A stretch of DNA of 7,727 nt from Tepidiphilus sp. (GCA_028684345.1 JAQUGB010000079.1:1-7727); one strand, 5' to 3'. Counted from the stretch's first letter, positions 1-6,033 are shown. Numbers and translations are program-made. Notes: generated by a model from the letters alone, not told the origin.

Positions 1-1154
1 CCGACGTCGGTGACCACCACCGCCTCGTCGTCGAGCGCCTTGGCCGCCGCCAGGACGAGCCCGTAGTGGCTGCGCGGATCCTCGCGCCCTTCCAGTACGA
101 GAGGGAAGCGCGACTTCAGACCGGCCACGTGGCTCAGCCAGCGCTTGCGCAGCTGGGCCCGCACCCGCGGCAACAGCGCCTGCAGCACCGCCTTGACGTC
201 GCCATGGATCGCCACGTCGGGACGACGGATCTTGCCCAGTTCCGCCCGGTCGATGTCGATGTGGATCACTTTCGCCTCGGGGCAGAACTGCGAAGCCTTG
301 CCGATGGCCCGGTCGTCGAAGCGCGCCCCGACGCACACCAACAGATCCGCTTCCTGCAAAACGAAATTCGTGTAGCGCGCCCCGTGCATGCCCAGCATCC
401 CCAGCGAGAGCGGGTGATCGACCGGCATCGCCCCCAGCGCCATCAGCGTCATGGTGGTGGGCATCGCCGTCTGCTCGGCCAGCGTCACCGCGAGCGGAGC
501 CGCATCGGCATGGATCACCCCGCCGCCCAGATAGAGCACGGGACGCTCGGCCTCGTCGATCAAACGCGCCGCCGCCGCGATCGCCGTTTCATCCAGTGGC
601 GGCAGCGGATCGGGCACGGCCGGCGCAGGCAGGCGCTCGAACGTGACGAGCTGGTTCTGCACGTCCTTGGGCACATCGACGAGCACCGGCCCCGGACGCC
701 CGGACATGGCGATGCGAAACGCCTGCGGAATCACCTCCAGCAGCTCGGCGGCCGAGCGCACGAGGAAATTGTGCTTGGTAATGGGGACGGTCATGCCGTA
801 GATGTCGACCTCCTGAAAGGCGTCGGTGCCGATCATGGCGAGCGGCACCTGGCCGGTGATCGCCACCAGAGGGATCGAATCGAGCCGCGCGTCGGCGATC
901 GCCGTCACCAGGTTCGTCGCCCCCGGGCCGCTCGAAGCGAAGCACACCGCGGGCTTGCCCGTCACCCGCGCCATACCCTGGGCCATGAAACCGGCACCCT
1001 GCTCGTGGCGCGCGAGCACGTGCCGAATCTGCTTCGACTGGCTCAGGGCATCGTAGAGCGGCAGGATCGCGCCGCCGGGAATGCCCACGATCGTCTCTAT
1101 CCCCTGCTGTTCCAACAAGCGCACGATCAACTCGGCGCCGGTCATCGTCATCAT
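1..1154 (-). CDS. ilvB: Acetolactate synthase large subunit, AHAS I-type (C-terminus off the left edge)
   Basis: Catalytic subunit of acetohydroxyacid synthase, a TPP-, FAD- and Mg-dependent cytoplasmic enzyme. It condenses pyruvate with pyruvate or 2-oxobutyrate at the first common step of valine, leucine and isoleucine synthesis. The visible 384 codons cover the N-terminal TPP-binding domain, the central domain and the start of the C-terminal domain. Seen: GIPGGAILPLYDAL near residue 24, the catalytic-type glutamate E51 in ARHEQGAGFMAQG, SSGPGATNL near 74, IGTDAFQEVD, SGRPGPVLVDVPKDVQ, LGMLGMHGARYTN, and VGARFDDRAIGK. The frame leaves the window at TDVG, the start of the family's TDVGQHQMW motif. 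Wording such as LSQSKQIRHVLARHEQGAGF is closest, from memory, to E. coli IlvB (AHAS I) rather than IlvI or IlvG. The start is the first of three in-frame ATGs (1154, 1151, 1145), 6 nt after an AGGAGT ribosome site. A small subunit ilvN is expected beyond the left edge. Confidence 0.96.
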   Translation of the reverse strand, partial: MMTMTGAELIVRLLEQQGIETIVGIPGGAILPLYDALSQSKQIRHVLARHEQGAGFMAQGMARVTGKPAVCFASSGPGATNLVTAIADARLDSIPLVAITGQVPLAMIGTDAFQEVDIYGMTVPITKHNFLVRSAAELLEVIPQAFRIAMSGRPGPVLVDVPKDVQNQLVTFERLPAPAVPDPLPPLDETAIAAAARLIDEAERPVLYLGGGVIHADAAPLAVTLAEQTAMPTTMTLMALGAMPVDHPLSLGMLGMHGARYTNFVLQEADLLVCVGARFDDRAIGKASQFCPEAKVIHIDIDRAELGKIRRPDVAIHGDVKAVLQALLPRVRAQLRKRWLSHVAGLKSRFPLVLEGREDPRSHYGLVLAAAKALDDEAVVVTDV

Positions 1155-1183
1155 CGCCCTACTCCTCGTTGCCTGGAAAAACG

Positions 1184-1217
1184 AAAACCCCCTCGGGAGA
1201 CTGGCTCCGGAGGGGGT
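1184..1217 (-). terminator. Attenuator terminator of the ilvB leader
   Basis: On the minus strand ACCCCCTC (1217-1210) pairs perfectly with GAGGGGGT (1194-1187). After one mismatch, GGAG (1208-1205 side) pairs with CTCC (1199-1196) around a 5-nt loop. The stem is followed by TTTT, CG and TTTTT. This is a strong intrinsic terminator lying between the leader-peptide stop and the ilvB ribosome site, the position expected for transcription attenuation. It is also the first clear terminator downstream of fadD. Confidence 0.9.
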
Positions 1218-1264
1218 CGGGTTCGAATCGGCAGTACGGATTGATCCGGTTTTAGTCCCTCCGG
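1207..1264 (-). promoter_or_regulatory. Antiterminator pairing of the ilvB attenuator
   Basis: The RNA element CCGGAGGG (minus 1264-1257), just before the leader-peptide stop codon, is an exact 8-nt complement of CCCTCCGG (minus 1214-1207), which forms much of the 5' arm of the terminator. The two pairings exclude each other. A ribosome that reaches the TAA at 1254-1252 would cover the upstream element and let the terminator form. A ribosome stalled on the upstream Val codons would leave it free to form the antiterminator. The pairing is seen directly; the mechanism is inferred from the classical ilv/leu attenuators. Confidence 0.75.
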
Positions 1265-1332
1265 GGCGAACGCAGCCCTACGCCTACGCGTACGACCAGC
1301 AGCACGGCCAGGGGAAGGGGGAAACGGATCAC
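1252..1332 (-). CDS. ivbL: ilvB leader peptide (IvbL-like, 26 residues)
   Basis: Short ORF beginning GTG at 1332 and ending TAA at 1254-1252, with GGGAG placed so that 7 nt separate GGAG from the start. An in-frame TTG lies immediately upstream as an alternative start. Twelve of the 26 residues are Val, Leu or Ile, with a core AVLLVVRVGVGL that recalls the valine-rich run of the E. coli ilvBN leader IvbL. Three of the valines use GTA, which looks uncommon in the neighbouring GC-rich genes. The ORF ends inside the antiterminator region and about 35 nt before the terminator stem. It is therefore a stalling sensor for charged tRNA(Val) and tRNA(Leu) and not a functional protein. The gene symbol is by analogy. 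Confidence 0.85.
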   Translation of the reverse strand: MIRFPLPLAVLLVVRVGVGLRSPRRD

Positions 1333-1362
1333 CAAGGCACTCCCACTCGACTCACGGGCAAA

Positions 1363-1391
1363 AGTAAAACATGAAATCCGACCTCTGACAA
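1363..1391 (-). promoter_or_regulatory. Candidate sigma70 promoter for the ilvB leader
   Basis: A -35 TTGTCA (1391-1386) lies exactly 17 nt before a -10 TTTACT (1368-1363). The -10 is preceded by TGT, giving an extended -10. The predicted start near 1356 gives a leader RNA that begins just upstream of the leader-peptide ribosome site. The -35 starts 10 nt after the fadD stop codon, so the promoter fills the intergenic space. Confidence 0.6.
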
Positions 1392-1400
1392 GCGGTTTTT

Positions 1401-3077
1401 TCACCCCTGCCGCCGAGCCTCCTCGCGCAGCGCGCGACGCAGGATCTTGCCCACCTGCGTCTTGGGCAGCTCCTCGCGGAATTCGACGTGGTGCGGTACC
1501 TTGTAGGGCGTGAGCCGTTCGCGGCACCATTGCCGGATCGCTTCGGCATCGAGCGAGGGATCGCGACGCACCACGTAGGCTTTCACCGCCTCCCCGCTGT
1601 GTTCGTCGGGCACGCCCACCACCGCCACTTCCACCACCCCGGGATGCAGGGCGATCACGTCCTCGACTTCATTGGGATAGACGTTGAAACCCGACACGAG
1701 GATCATGTCTTTCTTGCGATCGACGATGTAGAGGAAGCCGCGCTCGTCCATTTTCGCGACGTCGCCCGTGCGCAAGAATCCATCGGGGAAAAAGACCTTG
1801 GCCGTCTCGTCCGGGCGGTTCCAGTACTCCCGCATCACCTGCGGCCCGCGCACGCACAGCTCCCCCGTCTCACCCAGCGGCACCTCGGCTCCGGCATCGT
1901 CGCGTAAGCTCACGTCCGTGGAAGGAAGAGGCAGGCCGATCGAATGATTGAACGCCGGCAAATCCAGGGGGTTGATCGTCACGGCCGGCGAAGTCTCGGT
2001 CAATCCGTAGGCTTCGAGCAGCGGTCGTCCGGTGATTTGCTGCCACTTCTGCGCCACCGCTTGCTGCACGGCCATTCCCCCGCCCAGGGTGAGCTTGAGC
2101 GGGGAAAAATCGAGCTTGGCAAACTCGGGGTGATGCACCAAAGCGTTGAAGAGGGTATTCACGCCGGTGATCGCAGTAAACGGCCACTTGCTCAATTCCC
2201 GCACCAGGCCGTCGATGTCCCGGGGATTGGTGATGAGCAGGTTGTGCCCTCCCAGGCGAAAGAAAACGAGGCAGTTGGCCGTGAGCGCGAAGATGTGGTA
2301 CAGCGGCAGGGCCGTCACGACGCGTTCCTCACCCTCGCGCAACACCGATTGGACCCAGGCCGTGGCTTGCAGCACGTTGGCGATGAGATTGCGGTGGAGC
2401 AGCACCGCTCCCTTGGCCACCCCGGTGGTCCCCCCCGTGTATTGCAGAAAAGCGACGTCCTCGAGCCCGGGCTCGACGCGCGTCATCGAGCGCACGGCCC
2501 CGCGCCGCAAGGCCTCCCCCCAGCGAAGGTGCCCCGGCAGACGCCACGGCGGCACCATCTTTTTCACTCGGCGCACGACGAAATCCACCACCCACGAGCG
2601 AGGCGCGCCCAGCATCTCCGCAAGAGAGGTCACCACCGCCGCCTTCAGCGAGCGCACCTCGGGCACCTCGTCGAGCGTATGGGCGAAATTCTCCAGCACG
2701 ACGATCGCCTCGGCGCCGGCGTCGCGCAACTGGTGCGACACTTCGCGCGGCGTGTAGAGCGGATTGACATTGACCACCACGCAGCCCGCCCGCAGGATGC
2801 CGAACATCGCCACCGGATACTGGAGCACGTTGGGCAGCATCAGCGCCACCCGCGAGCCCGGCGCCAAGCCAAGTCCATGCTGCAGGAAAGAGGCGAAGTT
2901 GGCCGAAAGACGGTCCACCTCGCGGTAAGTCAACGTCCTGCCCATGTGGGTGAACGCGGGCAGGTCGGCGAAACGCGCCACGCTGCGCTCGAACAAGTCG
3001 ACCAGCGAGGCATGCTCGGTCGGGTCGATTTTCGCCGGCACGCCCGGCGGATAGCTCCTGAGCCAGATTTTTTCCAT
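1401..3077 (-). CDS. fadD: Long-chain fatty-acid--CoA ligase
   Basis: ANL-superfamily AMP-forming ligase that activates fatty acids to acyl-CoA (ATP to AMP and PPi) at the cytoplasmic membrane face, feeding beta-oxidation or lipid synthesis. The 558-residue length matches E. coli FadD (561). Motifs in order: YTGGTTGVAKGA (P-loop-like, about residues 213-224), LPLYHIFALT (about 258), YGLTETSPAV (357-366), GELCVRGPQVMREYW, RTGD (436-439), the FadD-signature stretch DRKKDMILVSGFNVYPNEVE (453-472), and the C-terminal catalytic lysine in PKTQVGKILRR (K544). The start at 3077 is preceded by GGAGGAGA and gives MEKIWLRSYPPGVP, the normal family N-terminus. The frame is open for 49 more codons upstream, but these are Arg-rich, unlike FadD and lack support. 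It lies 116 nt after the CBS gene on the same strand. Substrate chain length cannot be read from the sequence. Confidence 0.96.
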   Translation of the reverse strand: MEKIWLRSYPPGVPAKIDPTEHASLVDLFERSVARFADLPAFTHMGRTLTYREVDRLSANFASFLQHGLGLAPGSRVALMLPNVLQYPVAMFGILRAGCVVVNVNPLYTPREVSHQLRDAGAEAIVVLENFAHTLDEVPEVRSLKAAVVTSLAEMLGAPRSWVVDFVVRRVKKMVPPWRLPGHLRWGEALRRGAVRSMTRVEPGLEDVAFLQYTGGTTGVAKGAVLLHRNLIANVLQATAWVQSVLREGEERVVTALPLYHIFALTANCLVFFRLGGHNLLITNPRDIDGLVRELSKWPFTAITGVNTLFNALVHHPEFAKLDFSPLKLTLGGGMAVQQAVAQKWQQITGRPLLEAYGLTETSPAVTINPLDLPAFNHSIGLPLPSTDVSLRDDAGAEVPLGETGELCVRGPQVMREYWNRPDETAKVFFPDGFLRTGDVAKMDERGFLYIVDRKKDMILVSGFNVYPNEVEDVIALHPGVVEVAVVGVPDEHSGEAVKAYVVRRDPSLDAEAIRQWCRERLTPYKVPHHVEFREELPKTQVGKILRRALREEARRQG

Positions 3078-3193
3078 GGATTCTCCTCCACCTCGGATCA
3101 CGCCGCAGGCTGATTCCCGCGGCCTCGATCCCTCCTCCCGGTAGCGCCGACGCCTCTTACGGGCGACTGGCATGGATATCCCTGGACCCTCGA

Positions 3194-3646
3194 TCAAACT
3201 TCTTTTTCGCCGGTCTCCGGCCAATTGCGGATGTAGTCTTTCAACATCCGATTCTCGAAGTCTTTTTCTTCGAGCACCGCCTTGGCCACATCGTAGAACG
3301 ACACGACGCCGAGCAAGGTGCCCTCCTCCATCACGGGAAAATAGCGCTGCCGCGTCTGCACCATGCGCAGGCGCAAGGCATCGAGCTCCATGTCGGGATC
3401 GGCGACGATGGGCTGACGCAGCATCGCCTCCTCGACCGTCAACATGCCCCAGGAAGCGCAGGCATGATGCACGGCCGCCAGCACTTCGCGAAAGGTGAGC
3501 AGCCCCACCATTTTTCCCGCGTCGAACACCACCAGCGATCCGATGTCCTGCTCCACCATCACCGCCACCGCGTCAGAGAGAAAACGATGGGGCGTGATCG
3601 TAAACAGCGCCGTTCCCTTGATCGCCAAGATTTCCCGTACTTTCAT
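3194..3646 (-). CDS. Two-CBS-domain protein (stand-alone Bateman module)
   Basis: Small soluble protein of 150 residues consisting almost only of two CBS repeats, roughly residues 4-60 and 68-127, with a charged tail. CBS pairs commonly bind adenine nucleotides (AMP, ADP, ATP, SAM) and act as energy sensors; the ligand and partner here are unknown. The nucleotide-ribose motif G-h-h-T/S-x-x-D is intact in repeat 2 (GVVSFYD, 113-119). In repeat 1 it reads GLLTFRE (48-54), with Glu in place of Asp. A conserved-looking QDIGSLVV is at 33-40. No membrane segment or other enzymatic domain is present. The start at 3646 is chosen because the GGAGGAGGGGGAG ribosome site sits directly upstream. The longer frame from 3667 would begin MRRRRGS, which is that ribosome site being translated. 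It lies 36 nt after fdxA and 116 nt before fadD, probably in one operon. Confidence 0.88.
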   Translation of the reverse strand: MKVREILAIKGTALFTITPHRFLSDAVAVMVEQDIGSLVVFDAGKMVGLLTFREVLAAVHHACASWGMLTVEEAMLRQPIVADPDMELDALRLRMVQTRQRYFPVMEEGTLLGVVSFYDVAKAVLEEKDFENRMLKDYIRNWPETGEKEV

Positions 3647-3682
3647 GCTCCCCCTCCTCCTACGCACGTGGTCGAAAGCGAC

Positions 3683-4006
3683 TCAGCGCAGCAGCTGGTC
3701 GCGCTTGTTCTCGACCTTGGCCCATTCGTCGGCATCGGGCAAAGGCTCCTTGCGCTCCACGATCGGCGGCCATTGCTTGGCGAGTTCGGCGTTCAAGGCG
3801 ATGAAATCGCGCTGATCGGCCGGAACGTCGTCCTCCGCATAAATCGCCTCCACGGGGCATTCTGGTACGCACAGCGAGCAGTCGATGCACTCATCGGGGT
3901 CGATCACCAGCATGTTCGGCCCCTCGCGGAAACAGTCGACGGGACAGACATCCACACAATCGGTATACTTGCAGCGAATGCACGCTTCGGTCACGACATA
4001 GGTCAT
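3683..4006 (-). CDS. fdxA: 7Fe-8S ferredoxin, Azotobacter FdI type
   Basis: Cytoplasmic low-potential electron carrier of 107 residues, the family's usual length, close to Azotobacter vinelandii ferredoxin I over its whole span. All cluster ligands are present. C9, C17 and C50 correspond to the [3Fe-4S] ligands; C21, C40, C43 and C46 to the [4Fe-4S] ligands. The extra C12 and C25 typical of FdI are also kept. The motif CIRCKYTDCVDVCPVDC opens the protein, followed by DECIDCSLCVPECP, and the C-terminal FIALNAELAKQWP and PLPDADEW elements match the FdI extension. The start at 4006 (MTYVVTEAC) follows AAAGGGG by 7 nt; the 11-codon upstream extension is rejected. It is the first gene of a minus-strand group with the CBS gene and fadD and is divergent from trxA. 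The redox partner is not identifiable from this window. Confidence 0.97.
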   Translation of the reverse strand: MTYVVTEACIRCKYTDCVDVCPVDCFREGPNMLVIDPDECIDCSLCVPECPVEAIYAEDDVPADQRDFIALNAELAKQWPPIVERKEPLPDADEWAKVENKRDQLLR

Positions 4007-4061
4007 GGGAAAACCCCTTTGCTTGCGAACACCGGGCAAACGACATCCCGAGTTTTTTGCA

Positions 4062-4070
4062 TTTATACCA
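4062..4070 (-). promoter_or_regulatory. Candidate extended -10 promoter for fdxA
   Basis: The minus strand reads TGG-TATAAA (4070-4062), a five-of-six -10 hexamer with an extended TG element. It would start transcription near 4055, about 50 nt before the fdxA start codon. No convincing -35 is seen at 16-18 nt, as is common for extended -10 promoters. Confidence 0.5.
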
Positions 4071-4119
4071 CGCTCCCCGTATTTTGCGCCCCATCATGCC
4101 CGATTCAACGTCGATCCTC

Positions 4120-4148
4120 TTGACGTCTCGTCGCCAATGCCCTAAGTT
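4120..4148 (+). promoter_or_regulatory. Weak candidate promoter for trxA
   Basis: TTGACG (4120-4125, five of six consensus) is followed after 17 nt by TAAGTT (4143-4148, only three of six). The -35 overlaps the right arm of a short inverted repeat, ACGTC (4108-4112) and GACGT (4122-4126). Position is plausible for trxA, about 75 nt upstream of the start codon, but the -10 is poor. Confidence 0.3.
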
Positions 4149-4158
4149 ACGCCCTATT

Positions 4159-4182
4159 GCCCCGAAGCCATACGGCCGGGGC
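4159..4182 (+). other. Hairpin in the trxA 5' leader
   Basis: GCCCCG (4159-4164) pairs with CGGGGC (4177-4182), and after an AA bulge GCC (4167-4169) pairs with GGC (4174-4176) around the tetraloop ATAC. It is followed by a pyrimidine-rich run (TTTCCTTCTCG) and not a clean U-tract, so a true terminator is unlikely. It lies about 43 nt before the trxA start, downstream of the candidate promoter. It may affect leader stability or be incidental. Confidence 0.4.
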
Positions 4183-4225
4183 TTTCCTTCTCGTTCCCCT
4201 TTCAGTCCATCCCCCGAGACACACG

Positions 4226-4552
4226 ATGAGCGAACACATCCATCACGTGAGCGATTCCACCTTCGAGCAGGAAGTCCTGCAGGCAAAAACGCCCGTACTG
4301 CTCGATTTTTGGGCCGAATGGTGCGGCCCGTGCAAGATGATCGCCCCGATCCTGGACGAAGTCGCCCAAGAGTATGCAGGAAAGCTCAAGGTCTGTAAGC
4401 TCGACATCGACCAGAACCCCGAAACCCCTGCCAAATACGGCGTGCGCGGCATTCCGACGCTGATGCTCTTCAAGAACGGCAACGTCGAAGCCACCCGCGT
4501 CGGCGCGATGGCCAAATCCCAGCTCGTCGCGTTCATCGACAGCAACCTCTGA
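4226..4552 (+). CDS. trxA: Thioredoxin 1
   Basis: Cytoplasmic 108-residue dithiol-disulfide oxidoreductase that passes electrons from thioredoxin reductase to ribonucleotide reductase, methionine sulfoxide reductase, PAPS reductase and others. The canonical redox site WCGPC is at residues 32-36 within LLDFWAEWCGPCKMIAP. D27, equivalent to E. coli's buried Asp, precedes it. The cis-proline P77 is in GIPTLMLFKNG, and VGAMAKSQL closes the fold. One extra cysteine, C57 (KVCKLDID), is present. The start at 4226 (MSEHIHHVSD) gives the normal family length; the frame upstream to 4157 is not thioredoxin-like. The ribosome site is weak, with only GAGA in front of the ATG. It is divergent from fdxA and followed by rho, the arrangement known in E. 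coli. Confidence 0.97.
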   Translation: MSEHIHHVSDSTFEQEVLQAKTPVLLDFWAEWCGPCKMIAPILDEVAQEYAGKLKVCKLDIDQNPETPAKYGVRGIPTLMLFKNGNVEATRVGAMAKSQLVAFIDSNL

Positions 4553-4696
4553 CGCCGGCCGCGCGCTCGGCGTATTTTCAAGCCGGCCTTTCGTGCCGGC
4601 GCACTTTCAGCCTTCCCTTTCCGGCTTGCTGCGACGATCATCGCGGCGAACCGGCTTCGATCTCATCCCATCCAGAACCTTCATCGACCAAAAACC
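4553..4696 (+). promoter_or_regulatory. rho leader region (trxA-rho intergenic)
   Basis: A 144-nt non-coding gap. It contains a hairpin of GCCGGC (4582-4587) and GCCGGC (4595-4600) with a 7-nt loop and no following U-tract, so it is a poor intrinsic terminator. An alternative pairing of AAGCCGG (4580-4586) with CCGGCTT (4621-4627) is possible. The stretch is rich in pyrimidine-C dimers (CAGCCTTCCCTTTCCGGC), compatible with Rho loading. In E. coli the rho leader mediates Rho-dependent autoregulation. A similar role here is an inference from position and composition. Confidence 0.35.
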
Positions 4697-5956
4697 ATGC
4701 ATCTGTCCGAGCTCAAGTCGCTGCACGTCAGCCAGCTCCTGGCGCTAGCCACCGAACAAGGCATCGAAGGCGCCAACCGCCTGCGCAAACACGAACTCGT
4801 GTTCGCCATGCTGAAGAACCGCGCCAAGAAAGGCGAACCCATCTTCGGCGAAGGCGTGCTCGAGGTGCTGCCAGAAGGATACGGCTTTCTCCGTTCGCCC
4901 GACACCTCCTACCTCGCGAGCCCCGACGACATCTACGTCTCGCCCTCACAGATCCGTCGCTTCAACCTGCACACGGGCGACACCATCGAGGGCGAGATCC
5001 GTATCCCCAAGGAAGGAGAGCGTTACTTCGCCCTGGTGAAGCTCGACCGCATCAATGGCGAAGCACCCGAGAAGTGCAAGCACAAGATCCTCTTCGAGAA
5101 CCTCACCCCCCTGCACCCGAACGAAGCCTTCAAGCTCGAGCGCGACATCCGCAGTGAGGAAAACCTCACCGGTCGGGTCATCGACATCATCGCCCCGATC
5201 GGCAAAGGTCAGCGTGGCCTCATCGTCGCCCCGCCCAAGACGGGGAAAACGGTGATGCTGCAGCACATCGCGCATGCCATCACCTCGAACCATCCCGACG
5301 TCGTGCTCATCGTGCTCCTGATCGACGAGCGTCCCGAAGAGGTCACCGAAATGCAGCGCTCGGTGCGCGGCGAGGTGGTCGCCTCCACCTTCGACGAACC
5401 GGCCTCACGCCACGTACAGGTGGCCGAGATCGTCATCGAGAAGGCCAAGCGCCTCACCGAGCACAAGCGCGACGTGGTGGTGCTGCTCGATTCGCTCACC
5501 CGCCTGGCGCGCGCCTACAACACCGTCGTCCCCTCCTCAGGCAAGGTGCTCACCGGCGGCGTGGACGCCAACGCCCTGCAAAAGCCCAAGCGATTCTTCG
5601 GCGCGGCGCGCAACCTCGAAGAAGGCGGCAGCCTCACCATCATCGCCACGGCGCTCATCGACACCGGCAGCCGCATGGACGACGTGATCTACGAGGAATT
5701 CAAGGGCACGGGCAACATGGAGCTGCACCTCGACCGGCGCATGGCGGAGAAGCGCGTCTACCCGGCGATCAACGTCAACCGCTCCGGCACGCGACGCGAA
5801 GAGCTCCTGATGAAACCGGACATCCTGCAAAAGGTGTGGATCCTGCGCAAGCTCCTCTACGGCATGGACGATCTGGAAGCCACCGAATTCCTCCTCGACA
5901 AGCTCAAGGCGACGAAGAACAACGCCGAGTTCTTCGACGCCATGCGCCGGGCCTGA
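4697..5956 (+). CDS. rho: Transcription termination factor Rho
   Basis: Hexameric RNA-dependent ATPase/helicase that ends transcription of untranslated RNA. At 419 residues it has the same length as E. coli Rho and follows it without insertions. Seen in order: N-terminal helical bundle with ELKSLHVSQLLALA; the cold-shock-like primary RNA-binding domain with GYGFLRS (61-67) and DDIYVSPSQIRRFNL; Walker A APPKTGKT (178-185); LLIDERPEEVTEMQR; Walker B VVVLLDS (260-266); the Q-loop around K283 (SGKVLTGGVDANAL); the R-loop DTGSR (322-326); and EEFKGTGNMELHLDRR. The Walker A threonine at 182 replaces the alanine of E. coli and should not matter. The start matches the family N-terminus (MHLSELKSL). 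No good Shine-Dalgarno is seen in the 20 nt before it, fitting modest or regulated translation. It is likely transcribed with, or just downstream of, trxA. Confidence 0.98.
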   Translation: MHLSELKSLHVSQLLALATEQGIEGANRLRKHELVFAMLKNRAKKGEPIFGEGVLEVLPEGYGFLRSPDTSYLASPDDIYVSPSQIRRFNLHTGDTIEGEIRIPKEGERYFALVKLDRINGEAPEKCKHKILFENLTPLHPNEAFKLERDIRSEENLTGRVIDIIAPIGKGQRGLIVAPPKTGKTVMLQHIAHAITSNHPDVVLIVLLIDERPEEVTEMQRSVRGEVVASTFDEPASRHVQVAEIVIEKAKRLTEHKRDVVVLLDSLTRLARAYNTVVPSSGKVLTGGVDANALQKPKRFFGAARNLEEGGSLTIIATALIDTGSRMDDVIYEEFKGTGNMELHLDRRMAEKRVYPAINVNRSGTRREELLMKPDILQKVWILRKLLYGMDDLEATEFLLDKLKATKNNAEFFDAMRRA

Positions 5957-6006
5957 GTGCGCACGGACGGAACCAGAACACTCCTTGTCGTTTTTCTCGA
6001 CACAAA

Positions 6007-6033
6007 AAAACCGCGGCTCCAGGCCGCGGTTTT
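6007..6033. terminator. Bidirectional intrinsic terminator between rho and hbd
   Basis: AAAACCGCGGC (6007-6017) pairs perfectly with GCCGCGGTTTT (6023-6033) around the 5-nt loop TCCAG. The plus-strand transcript from rho ends in TTTTCGTT. The minus-strand transcript from hbd ends in a run of seven T (complement of A 6004-6010). It therefore serves both convergent units, and looks stronger for hbd. Confidence 0.9.

Noticed and set aside
66..1244. Plus-strand open frame of 392 codons
   Set aside because: It is antisense to ilvB and runs across the attenuator. The translation is Arg/His-rich low-complexity text with no domain, typical of a GC-rich shadow frame.
1944..3113. Plus-strand open frame of 389 codons
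   Set aside because: It is antisense to fadD throughout, with His/Arg/Gln-rich shadow composition and no motif or ribosome site.
3078..3224. N-terminal extension of FadD, or a separate Arg-rich peptide
   Set aside because: The frame is open, but it overlaps the CBS gene end and is unlike FadD. The strong GGAGGAGA site and family length fix the start at 3077. The 116-nt gap also holds an imperfect GCCGC/GCGGC hairpin (3102-3123) that is too weak to name.
4582..4600. Hairpin GCCGGC/GCCGGC after trxA as an intrinsic terminator
   Set aside because: No U-tract follows the stem, and GCCGGC is self-complementary, so such pairs arise easily in GC-rich DNA. It is kept only as part of the rho leader description.
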